33,134 nt of DNA, from contig JWZX01002795.1 of assembly GCA_001275005.1 (NCBI GenBank), positions 1 to 33,134 of the forward strand, written 5' to 3'. The first letter of the stretch is position 1; every line of letters begins with the position of its first letter. This stretch comes from Chrysochromulina tobinii. Lineage: Eukaryota > Haptophyta > Prymnesiales > Chrysochromulinaceae. A program made the translations under genes and the position numbers. Of the stretch, positions 1 to 7,881 are shown piece by piece. A model generated the notes under the pieces. It was not told where the DNA came from, ran no database searches, and was given only the letters and a program-made list of their open reading frames with translations.

Positions 1-1014
1 GCCCCCGAAGTCGTCGTGAGAGACGGCAACGCCTGTGTCCAGGTTGTACAGCGTGGTGCCTTCACCTGTCGCGTGGCCGAAGCGGTACACGTTGTCCAGT
101 TTGGTCTGCCGTGTGTCGATGCGATCGAGTCCCCAGTTCCAGCGCAACCATGCATCCGCGTTCCGGTGCAACTCCCCGTTCTGCACGTCCACTATTGGGC
201 CGATGCTGCTATTCGTGTCGTACGCCTCGCCCAGCTTAAGCCACACGTTGGTCTCGTCCATGTCCCAGACGATGGAGTCTTGCACGCCCATCGGGTCGAC
301 CACGTACCGTCCTCTGGAAACACTCTGATGCTGGTGCTGGTGCTGGTGCTGGTGCTGGTGAGTCGAGCCGTCCTCATCGAAGGCAGGCAACTCGATTTCA
401 TCCACGCCCTCGATGCTCATGATGATAGTCGCATTGACTGTCGTGACTTCGTCCGTCACGCCATCGCATGCCGCCACCTTTGTTGAGGGCATGGTGATGC
501 TTGCCAAGATGACGCTGTCGCCGAGGCTCAGCGTGTGGATCGTATACACGCAGTTCGGCTGTGCGGATGAAGACAGCCAGCGACTGTCGAATAACGAGGT
601 GGTGCTGGTCGACAAGCGCATGTCCGCATGCGGCTTGTGCAGCCTGGGCACATCTGCCTTGATGACGCAGTTGGCCTCGACACCTATTGTGTGCTCGTGG
701 GTGAGCACAGCCTCGAACATGGATGAGTGGATCGAGAGCATCGGCAGCGAGCGTACGTGCGTCCACTCGCCGTCGAGGTCCGTGTGGCGGAAGCGATTGT
801 GCGGATGGCTGGGAGCGCGCCCCTCAAGGGAATCTCGAAAGGCCCGAGCGGTCGTCGAGGGGTGCACGTTGATGAGTAGCCCGTCCTCGCCGTGCTTGCA
901 GCGAGCCCGCGAGTCTAGGTAGCCAGCGTGCAGATCCGCGGCTCTGGCCCGCGACGCGGCCGTCGCGGCCAAAGCCAAGGCCGCGAGAAGCACGACGAGG
1001 CGAGAGTGCAGCAT
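1..1014 (-). CDS. Secreted subtilisin/proteinase K-like serine protease (S8), N-terminal part, cut by window edge
   Basis: An open frame runs from an ATG at 1014 off the left edge, giving 338 residues without a stop. Residues 1-25 form a signal peptide (basic start, Leu/Ala-rich core, then A-x-A). The last part reads W-G-L-D-R-I-D, then 'LYNLDTGVAVSHDDFGG'. In proteinase K-type subtilases this is the start of the mature enzyme and the catalytic-Asp block, so D326 is the predicted catalytic Asp. The His and Ser blocks would lie outside the window. The long segment between leader and protease would be a propeptide, about 290 residues and longer than the usual I9 inhibitor domain. It carries six His-Gln pairs at residues 219-230. 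The family call rests on the Asp block only. The product probably acts in the secretory route or outside the cell. The gene shares a 199-bp divergent promoter with the transporter at 1214. Confidence 0.72.
   Translation of the reverse strand, partial: MLHSRLVVLLAALALAATAASRARAADLHAGYLDSRARCKHGEDGLLINVHPSTTARAFRDSLEGRAPSHPHNRFRHTDLDGEWTHVRSLPMLSIHSSMFEAVLTHEHTIGVEANCVIKADVPRLHKPHADMRLSTSTTSLFDSRWLSSSAQPNCVYTIHTLSLGDSVILASITMPSTKVAACDGVTDEVTTVNATIIMSIEGVDEIELPAFDEDGSTHQHQHQHQHQHQSVSRGRYVVDPMGVQDSIVWDMDETNVWLKLGEAYDTNSSIGPIVDVQNGELHRNADAWLRWNWGLDRIDTRQTKLDNVYRFGHATGEGTTLYNLDTGVAVSHDDFGG
325..360 (-). repeat. Hexanucleotide repeat encoding (His-Gln)6
   Basis: Six tandem copies of a 6-bp unit (five CTGGTG and one CTGATG on the plus strand) lie inside the subtilase propeptide and encode alternating His-Gln. 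A repeat of this kind is expected to vary in length between strains. Confidence 0.9.
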
Positions 1015-1213
1015 CCACTCTGTGTTTTTTCTTCGGTCTCTATTTGGCAATCGAGGAAGTTATGCGCGCGACCCGTACTTATGAGACGTTCGTGAAATGG
1101 AGAACTTATGTCGAGACGTTCGTGAAAAGGAGAGAGTGCTTTCGAGATGCTGTGTTCGTCATAACGGAGCGCCACGGTGGGCGTCAATGTTCCCCGTCAC
1201 ATGAATTCTGTGC
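1015..1213. promoter_or_regulatory. Divergent promoter region with a 15-bp direct repeat
   Basis: These 199 bp separate the divergent starts of the subtilase and the SLC35-like transporter. The 15-mer gagacgttcgtgaaa occurs exactly twice, at 1083-1097 and 1113-1127, on a 30-bp period and both times followed by a purine-rich GG-AGAG-type stretch. No TATA box is evident. A role as a paired factor-binding site is inference. Confidence 0.45.
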
Positions 1214-2599
1214 ATGGAGCCCGCGAGGGTCTGCGAGGTCGTGATCTGCATCACCATATGGTTCACCGCAGCCGTCTTCATCGAATTTGCCAACAAGCAT
1301 CTGCTAGACAGGCTTGACTTCTCCTATCCCTTCTTCCTCGTCTTCTGCACAAACACCGCCGTTGCCTGCATCGCATGGGTGGCGACACACCATCCGGAGC
1401 TGCGGCAGCCCACGGTACCGACGCGCACGTACGTTCGTGTGGTGGTTCCGCTTGGCATCGTCAGCACGCTTGACCTCGGCTTCTCCAATTGGAGCCTGGT
1501 GATGCTCGATGTGGCCTTTCACGTCATCATTAAGGGTGCAGCCCCACTCGCTGTGCTGCTTTGTGGCATCTGCCTGCGCATCGAGGCGCTCTCGGTGCGC
1601 ACGGCCCTCGCGATCGTCTTCATCACGGTCGGCCTGACGCTCGTTGCTTCCGACCGGCTGCAGCTGCCTGACCGGCCGCTGGGGATCGTGCTCGGACTCA
1701 TCTCTGTGGGCTTCACAGGGGTGCGCTGGGTGCTCACGCAGCTCCTGCTGCAGGGCGCGAGCGCGAGCAAGGGCGGCGCGCCGCCGCGCGCACCCGCCCA
1801 CCCACTCGCGTCGATGGTGTCGACGATGCCCGTCATCGCCGCCGGGGCGCTCACATGCGTCCTCATCCTCGAGCGAGAGGTCTTCATCACGCTCGTCGAG
1901 TACGCGAGCGACGCGCGGATGCGCTGGCTGCTGCTCTACCTGCCAGTCCTCTGCTCGCTCGTCTTCGCGGTGGTCTTCGTCGAGTTTCGTCTGGTGCAGC
2001 GCACCTCATCTCTAACCGTGGCCGTCATCGGCGTCTTCAAGGAGTTGTTCACAGTAGGCGCGGCGGTGCTCACAGGCGATCAGCTCTCACCCATCAACGC
2101 GCTCGGCCTCGCCCTTTGCATCGCGGGCAACGCGCTCTACTTCTGTCGCTGCTCGTGGTTGGCAATGGTCGAAGCCGACGTGATGCGCCGCTCGCACCCT
2201 TGGCGGCGCTCGTGGTGCGGCGCGGCGGAGCTCGAGATAGGCACTCGGGAGGAGGCTGGCTCACTGGTACGATTGCATTCGAGTGGCCACTACCGTACTC
2301 CATCGGACAGCAGCCTTGGCGGCCACGCCTTCTTTGGGGCATCGGCGGTGGCGAGCACTGTGGGGAGCACGGTGGGCAGCAGCACAGCGACGCGACCGCC
2401 GAGTCCCTGCTCCGCGCCAGCAACCGAGGTGCCTCTGAGCTCCAGAGCCCTGAGCGGAGCGACCGACGATACATTGTCACGCCGCCCGCCGCGCGCTCGT
2501 GCGTGGAATTATTATCTTGTGGGGTGCGGGCCGCACGAAACATGTACTTTAACACTAACCACGAGAACATGGAACTTGAATTGGGTGCAGTGGGAATAA
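1214..2599 (+). CDS. SLC35C2-like nucleotide-sugar / triose-phosphate translocator family transporter
   Basis: A 461-residue intronless frame. The first ~320 residues hold about ten hydrophobic segments of the drug/metabolite transporter fold. Blocks typical of SLC35C2 and the triose-phosphate translocator family are visible: a 'FSNWSLVMLDVAFHVIIK' segment with the family Lys, an 'RWVLTQLLLQ' segment, and 'RTSSLTVAVIGVFKELFTV' followed by a G-D-Q motif. Such proteins exchange nucleotide sugars or phosphorylated sugars across Golgi, ER or plastid membranes; the substrate cannot be read from sequence. The last ~135 residues are Ser/Pro/Arg-rich without membrane segments, so the true C-terminus may be shorter or spliced. 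There is no cleavable leader; the first membrane helix begins at about residue 8. An AATAAA overlaps the stop codon. The next gene starts only 57 bp downstream on the same strand. Confidence 0.82.
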   Translation: MEPARVCEVVICITIWFTAAVFIEFANKHLLDRLDFSYPFFLVFCTNTAVACIAWVATHHPELRQPTVPTRTYVRVVVPLGIVSTLDLGFSNWSLVMLDVAFHVIIKGAAPLAVLLCGICLRIEALSVRTALAIVFITVGLTLVASDRLQLPDRPLGIVLGLISVGFTGVRWVLTQLLLQGASASKGGAPPRAPAHPLASMVSTMPVIAAGALTCVLILEREVFITLVEYASDARMRWLLLYLPVLCSLVFAVVFVEFRLVQRTSSLTVAVIGVFKELFTVGAAVLTGDQLSPINALGLALCIAGNALYFCRCSWLAMVEADVMRRSHPWRRSWCGAAELEIGTREEAGSLVRLHSSGHYRTPSDSSLGGHAFFGASAVASTVGSTVGSSTATRPPSPCSAPATEVPLSSRALSGATDDTLSRRPPRARAWNYYLVGCGPHETCTLTLTTRTWNLNWVQWE

Positions 2600-2656
2600 A
2601 GTTAAGTTTCCTAACGCAGATAACTCGCGCACTCATTTCGAGAGGCCAGCACGCTT

Positions 2657-5302
2657 ATGCATCCTCCTGTTCCCACTGCAACGCCAGTTCCGACTGCAGC
2701 CCCAGTGCCTACAGCAACTATTAATCCACCTACACCTGATCCTTTGCTCGTGGCCGCCCAAAAGTGGGTGAAGATGCAGGCGAATCTGAAGACTCAGAAG
2801 CGCGCAAGGCAGCAGGCGCGCAAGGGGGCGGCGGATGACGAGGCGCGATGGCGGCTTCTCAATAGCGGCTTCTCAGTCCAAAGGCTCACCTCGATGAACT
2901 TCACCGAGGACCAGGCGCGGTTCGCGCTCATGACGGTGGGCGGCGACATGGACCATCTGCTGCTCGAGCGGCCGCTCATCGCCACGTCCGCGCCCACGCC
3001 GCTGCAGCGCGCGGAGTCGGTGACCACGAGAGAGGAAGACAGGATTCTCTCGCTCTCGGCGGTCGAGGTGGCCAACGAGGCGGCCTTGACCTTCGTCTGC
3101 TCGACCGAAGAGGCGATGGCAGCGCTCGAGAAGACGCAGCTCGAGGCGGCGAAGATGCTCGAGGCGGCGCGGCTCGCGTTGGGGCAGCAGGCCGCCATGG
3201 AGAGGAGAGACGAAACGCAGCACGTCATCATGGCAGCCGCCATGTGTTTGGTGCAGTGTGCGAACCAGAAGACAGCGGAGCGCGTCGTTATCGAGACAGC
3301 GCTCGATGCGGCGGCGGCGACCAAACAGGCGACGTGCGCGACGGCGGAGCGGGCGGCCCTCGAGATCGCCCTCGAGGTTGGAGAGGAGACGGAGCGCTCG
3401 GTCACCCAGCCCTTGGTGCCGACCATGCCGAAGACCGAAGACCACTGCGCCGCTCCACCGCGCTCGGCCGCCGTCACCCCCCCTCTGCCACCAGCAATCA
3501 CGCCCGATGACGCTCACGATCGCTCGATACCGACGCCCAACAGCCCCGCGAAAGCCACTCATGCAGCCGCACCTGCTGGGCCACCTCATGGGTCATCCCC
3601 TCCCTCGATTGGCCGTGGTCGCGGCGGGCGCGGTGGTCGCGGAGGCCGGGGCCAGCAACAACTCTTCGAAAACGCCTCCTTGACAGCAGCGTCCTCCCCT
3701 TCGCCAGAGGTGATGCCGCTGAAGACACCCTCTCCATTGCGCGGTGGCCAAGGCGGCCGCGGAATCTGGGACTCTCACCAACTCTTCGCAAACACCCTTT
3801 CGACAGCAGCGCACTCCCTTTCGCCTCAGGCGAAACCTCCAATTCGGACACCCCCTCCAACGGTTCCGCCCCCCTTGCGCCCGGCGGGCGGGTATGAGGC
3901 TGCAACCGCCCAGCTCCGGGCGTATGAGCGGCTGCTCGACGTGACAGAGCTGCCTGCGGTCGCCGTGTATCGCGCCGAGCAGCTGCAGGCCCTCGGGCAC
4001 GCCATCGAACGCCTCGTGCCCGTGACCGCCGCCAAGCCCCCAGAGCATCTCGCAGGCGATCTCGTCAACAAGATTGTCTTCAGGGAGGCTCCCGGATTCC
4101 TAACCGGCGTCAACGACGGCGGCAGCGCTGACGCGGCCATGCACGGCGCTGACGTGGTCATTCCATCCTTCGTGTGCCCCGTCTTCCTTGCCAACCAGCT
4201 GCAGACTAGCATCCTGCCCGCGACGACGGACGAGCGCAAGGTGCAAGGGCACGTGCTTAAGCTGCAGCTGCGATGCTCGCACGCCTCCGTGGCCGTCGCA
4301 CAGTACGCCTACGAGCAGCGCGAGCTCTGGCGGCGGCGGCTCGCCAACGGCGCGCGGCTCAGCGACGTGCATCTCGGCATGAGCTGCGTACCCGACCCAA
4401 CCGACAGCGCGTCCGTGCTGATCAAGTGGCGGCGCGAGCCCAGCGGCGACGGGCCGACGCACATCGTTCGACTGTGGCGTTCGCACTACGTCGGGCTCCA
4501 GGCCCTGCATCGCCGCCACCGCGCCGCAAGTTTCTGCTGTGCCAGCGATGGTGCGAGCGGGAGCAGCGGGAGCAGCGGCAGCGCAAGCTTCGGCGCAAGC
4601 GGCAGTGGCGGCGGCTCGTCGGTGTGCGTGGGCGCAGAGGCGGCCCAGCTGGCAGCGGGGCTCGAGCTAACCCACATATTCGCAATGGTCGTGCGCTACG
4701 AGGTGCTCGCCGCGAGCAAGGCCGCGTACCAGGCGGCGCTGCCTCCGCGGCTCATGACACTGCTACAGGCGCGCCTTGGCTGCACGCACGAGTGCTACGC
4801 GTCACCGCTCAACCGCTCGCCCTCGTACGTGTCTTTCTGCTCAGCGTTTGCCGACACCGATCGCCATTTCGGCTCGTGCGGCTCCTTCTTCCAATGGTGG
4901 CCGGAAACGGGCTCCTTTGAGTGCAACCCACCCTTTGATGCCAAGAGCATCATCGCATGCTTCGACCACATTGCCGAGATCCTCAGCGCGAGTTCACAGC
5001 CGCTCAGCTTCGTTCTGACTGTGCCCACCATCGATAGACCGACGGGCCGAGCGAGCCACGCGCTGCAGGCCATGAGCCGGCGCGGCCTGTGGCGCGCCTC
5101 CATCGAGGTGGCCGCGCACGAGCACGTCTACCAGATGGGCCTCCAGCACCGGCGCTGCGGCACCGACGGTCAAGGTGACCGTCGATGCTGGAAGCCCTTG
5201 CTGGCCTCGACGGCGTACATTTTGCAGAACGAAGAAGGCGCGAAGTGGCCGGTTACTGAAGGGTTGGCGGATGAGGTGAGGCGCGCGTGGGCTTGTGTGT
5301 GA
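2657..5302 (+). CDS. PCIF1/CAPAM-family mRNA cap m6Am methyltransferase with N-terminal UBA domain and RGG region
   Basis: 881 residues, intronless. The C-terminal third matches the PCIF1 methyltransferase core. 'CYASPLN' at about residue 715 is followed by 'FCSAFADTDRHFGS' and then the catalytic N-P-P-F at residues 757-760, preceded by G-S-F-E-C. Farther on come 'PLSFVLTVP', 'HEHVYQMG' and 'LQNEEGAKW', all in the order seen in animal PCIF1. In animals this enzyme N6-methylates the cap-adjacent 2'-O-methyladenosine of Pol II transcripts. The WW domain that recruits animal PCIF1 to phosphorylated RNA polymerase II was not seen. Instead residues ~67-105 look like a UBA domain (GF, Q-A-R-F-A-L, G-G-D-M). 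Residues ~200-260 are Ala/Glu-rich and probably helical, and residues ~318-375 hold two related GRGG/RGG blocks. Likely nuclear. The methyltransferase call is strong; the UBA call is moderate. Confidence 0.85.
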   Translation: MHPPVPTATPVPTAAPVPTATINPPTPDPLLVAAQKWVKMQANLKTQKRARQQARKGAADDEARWRLLNSGFSVQRLTSMNFTEDQARFALMTVGGDMDHLLLERPLIATSAPTPLQRAESVTTREEDRILSLSAVEVANEAALTFVCSTEEAMAALEKTQLEAAKMLEAARLALGQQAAMERRDETQHVIMAAAMCLVQCANQKTAERVVIETALDAAAATKQATCATAERAALEIALEVGEETERSVTQPLVPTMPKTEDHCAAPPRSAAVTPPLPPAITPDDAHDRSIPTPNSPAKATHAAAPAGPPHGSSPPSIGRGRGGRGGRGGRGQQQLFENASLTAASSPSPEVMPLKTPSPLRGGQGGRGIWDSHQLFANTLSTAAHSLSPQAKPPIRTPPPTVPPPLRPAGGYEAATAQLRAYERLLDVTELPAVAVYRAEQLQALGHAIERLVPVTAAKPPEHLAGDLVNKIVFREAPGFLTGVNDGGSADAAMHGADVVIPSFVCPVFLANQLQTSILPATTDERKVQGHVLKLQLRCSHASVAVAQYAYEQRELWRRRLANGARLSDVHLGMSCVPDPTDSASVLIKWRREPSGDGPTHIVRLWRSHYVGLQALHRRHRAASFCCASDGASGSSGSSGSASFGASGSGGGSSVCVGAEAAQLAAGLELTHIFAMVVRYEVLAASKAAYQAALPPRLMTLLQARLGCTHECYASPLNRSPSYVSFCSAFADTDRHFGSCGSFFQWWPETGSFECNPPFDAKSIIACFDHIAEILSASSQPLSFVLTVPTIDRPTGRASHALQAMSRRGLWRASIEVAAHEHVYQMGLQHRRCGTDGQGDRRCWKPLLASTAYILQNEEGAKWPVTEGLADEVRRAWACV
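3607..3800 (+). repeat. Duplicated RGG-plus-linker segment inside the PCIF1-like gene
   Basis: Two successive segments of about 110-120 bp each encode a Gly/Arg-rich stretch followed by Q-x-L-F-x-N, a Thr-Ala-A-x-S core and Pro-rich linker. They look like diverged tandem copies. RGG stretches commonly bind RNA and are arginine-methylation targets. Confidence 0.6.
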
Positions 5303-5590
5303 GGTGCGTTCAGTGCGAAGCGGACACCGGACAGGCACAAGTTCCCCAGGCACGCCATCCGCATGCATCCGGACATAATATGTAACCGTTTCTCGACACA
5401 GTAAAGTTACCCGAGGGGCACCATGAGGCCACTTTGCGTCCGGTGTGATTCCATGTGTCACCATGTTTCACCCCTTGCATGCAAGTCCACTTGTCTCGAC
5501 AGGGCTTTTGAAACGACGCGAAAAGGTGTCGGGACTTCGACTTCTTGAAGACACTTCGTCGGGACAACTTGCAATTTGGACGTCTTGGGG
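5303..5590. other. Intergenic, PCIF1-like to ARM-like gene
   Basis: 288 bp between two plus-strand genes. It should hold the 3' end of the PCIF1-like transcript and the promoter of the next gene. Nothing else distinctive was seen; the minus-strand frame across it resembles no family. Confidence 0.4.
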
Positions 5591-7195
5591 ATGGCCACAC
5601 CGCCGCCTCCGAATCTCCCGACGGTCTCACAAGTGCTGGCCGACTTTGCCATGCGCGTGCAGGGCCTGTGCAAGCTCCAGGCCGACACGGACGCGCGCGC
5701 GGCGGTCACGGCACTCATCGCAATGCTCAAGCTCGTGCCCGAATCAGAGGGTGCTCAGGCCGAAGCGGCGGCTGCACTTGCACAGTGCATGGCCGAGTCT
5801 GGCGGAAATCGCTCCGTCGTCGAGGAGAATGGTGGGACCGAAGCGCTCGTCGCATTGATGAACTCGAGGTCGGCCACTCCGCCGATGCTCATCTCCGCGT
5901 GCCATGCGATCCACATGCTCGTTCGCAACCCGGAGAATTGCGCGGCCGCCTGCCGCGCAGGCGCGCACGTGCCCGTCACGAGGATGGCGCAGCTAGCCAG
6001 AAGCGCCGAGCTCGCCGGCGGCGCCACTCCAGCGGCGGGCACGCTCTGCCACCTCGCCGAGAGCTCTGCACATGCGCGCACTCTGCTGCGCGAGGCGGGC
6101 GCGGCCGAGCCACTGGCGTCCCTCATCCTCGTGAGCGCCGAGACGGGCAGCGCGGGCGACTCGGCGGCGTCCAAGTTTGCGGGCTTCGCGCTCCTCTCAC
6201 TCGTGCAAGAGGAGCCGCAGGTCGTCATCGATGCCGTCGACAAGGTCTGCCGCGGCGAGCCTCAATTCTCGAGGGCGCTAGAGACGAGTTGCCCGGAGTG
6301 CCTCGAGATGCTCCAGAAGCACGTGATGAGCAGGCTACGGGTCGCCATGGACGGCTCGGATGTCAAGGTGCTACAGGACCTGCTCGCCCTCGGTCACGGC
6401 GTCAACCTCGCTGCGGCCGTCCTAAAGGAGGCCAAGGCTAAGTTCCGAGCCGTCATGCAACGTGCCGAGGAGTCAAATAAGGCCCGCGGCGCGGCAGGCG
6501 CTGGCGGCGCGGACAAGGCGAAGACGGAGGCGTCAAACGGCCCGCCAAGCCGGCGGGCTGCCTCCCCCGCCAAGCCCCGGCTCGCCAAAACCGGCGCCGT
6601 TGCGGGTACCGCTGCCCTTGACGAGCTCCGCCACCTCAAGGCCCTCGAGGTGGCGGAGCTCTCGGCGCGGAGCAAAGCCGGCACAGGCACAGGCAAGGGT
6701 GCCGCGCCGTCCTCGGCGGTCACCTCGGCGGCCGCGGCCGAGCAGCCGGCGGCGTCGCATCGGCAAGCGCTCGGCGCCCCGACGGCGATGCGCGTGGCGT
6801 CCACGGCCCTCCCAAGGTCTACCAGTACTAATACCAATACTGCCGTGCCCAATGCCATCGCTGCTTACGCGCCTCCCGTCACGCTGGCTGACGCCGCCAA
6901 AGGTAACAACGGCACGGCCTCCGAACCACTTCGGCCCACGACGACGCCGATGGCGGCCCTCTTCGGCTCTTCGGACGCCCTAATGGAGGCCGGCCTGCTG
7001 CTCAATGACGGGCTCGGCTCGGTGCGAAAGGCCTTTGAACAAGCGATCGTGGGCATGCGCGCTGAGAAAGAGAAGTTGCACCTCGAGTTGCAACTTGAGC
7101 AGGAGCGCAGCCGGCAGCTCGCCGCACAGCTCGCCGCGACGATGCTGCTCCACGGCCAGAAGGAGGCAGCCGAACTGGAGCTAGCCGCCCAGTGA
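5591..7195 (+). CDS. Armadillo-like repeat protein with C-terminal coiled coil
   Basis: 534 residues from the ATG in 'gggATGGcc'; the frame is open a little upstream but has no earlier ATG. Residues ~15-260 are helical with an armadillo/HEAT rhythm: repeated 'AAAALAQCMAESGGNRSVV', 'GGTEALVALM', 'ACHAIHMLVRNPENC' and 'GAAEPLASLIL' blocks, each a Leu/Ala helix followed by Gly-Asn-type turns. Residues ~300-450 are Ala/Lys/Pro-rich and probably disordered. The last ~60 residues form a charged Leu/Glu/Gln-rich heptad stretch likely to be a coiled coil. Armadillo proteins are scaffolds, and nothing here identifies the partner. No leader or membrane segment. I do not recognise an orthologue. It is convergent with the Trp-helix repeat gene, 686 bp away. 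Confidence 0.72.
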   Translation: MATPPPPNLPTVSQVLADFAMRVQGLCKLQADTDARAAVTALIAMLKLVPESEGAQAEAAAALAQCMAESGGNRSVVEENGGTEALVALMNSRSATPPMLISACHAIHMLVRNPENCAAACRAGAHVPVTRMAQLARSAELAGGATPAAGTLCHLAESSAHARTLLREAGAAEPLASLILVSAETGSAGDSAASKFAGFALLSLVQEEPQVVIDAVDKVCRGEPQFSRALETSCPECLEMLQKHVMSRLRVAMDGSDVKVLQDLLALGHGVNLAAAVLKEAKAKFRAVMQRAEESNKARGAAGAGGADKAKTEASNGPPSRRAASPAKPRLAKTGAVAGTAALDELRHLKALEVAELSARSKAGTGTGKGAAPSSAVTSAAAAEQPAASHRQALGAPTAMRVASTALPRSTSTNTNTAVPNAIAAYAPPVTLADAAKGNNGTASEPLRPTTTPMAALFGSSDALMEAGLLLNDGLGSVRKAFEQAIVGMRAEKEKLHLELQLEQERSRQLAAQLAATMLLHGQKEAAELELAAQ

Positions 7196-7881
7196 GCAAG
7201 GTGAGATAGTGGGCGGGAAGTCTCGCCGCGCGTGACCTGCCACCTGCGCCTCAGTCGTCCGTGCCTACTGCCCTGCGGTCGGGTGCTGGGGACGGACGAC
7301 GGGACTTATCGCTCATTGCTCGCATTGCGGAACGATCCGTGGGTGGGTAACCGCGATTTGGTCTTAGTACGGGTCTCGTTTAGGTCTCGTACGTTGAGTA
7401 CGCCCGGCCTATCGTTCAAGATACAAGAACCTATACCGAGTACCGTACCTCGCGCCTAGTGCATGATGACCGGACCGTGGCCTGGCGTTGGCCGCGGTTA
7501 CCCAACCCAAGTACTGGACCATTTCCTGCTCTGGGTTCGGTGACATGCGGCATGCTCCGCTCATGGTCGCCCGGTGTGGCCTTGCACCGCGCGAAGAGTG
7601 CCCCGCTGCCATACAGACACACAGCGATACATCCTCCGCCGTGTACGTACCTTTGTTGCAATCGCTCCGCACACACTCTCTCTCTTCTTCCACTATTGGC
7701 TACTGCGCTCCATCGCGCATCCTCAGCTCTCGCGACCATCGGCGCGCAGACGCATTTTGTGCCGAGTCCAGCCTCCCACGCGAGCCTTCATGTGCGCCAC
7801 CACTCTCGCATGTCCACTACGTCCTGGGAGGGCCCCGCCTCTGCTGGACCCCTGTGCACGCCGACGGTGCTGGGCCCACGC
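7196..7881. other. Intergenic between convergent genes
   Basis: 686 bp holding the two converging 3' ends. Open frames through it on the plus strand run on as antisense shadows of the downstream repeat gene. No RNA gene, repeat array or recognisable coding sequence was seen. Confidence 0.4.

Noticed and set aside
2094-2636. 180-residue minus-strand frame under the SLC35-like C-terminus
   Set aside because: No family similarity; it mirrors the low-complexity tail of the transporter.
5545-6441. 298-residue plus-strand frame overlapping the armadillo-like gene
   Set aside because: It is Arg/Gly/His-rich with no recognisable structure; the overlapping frame has helical repeats and a good Kozak ATG.
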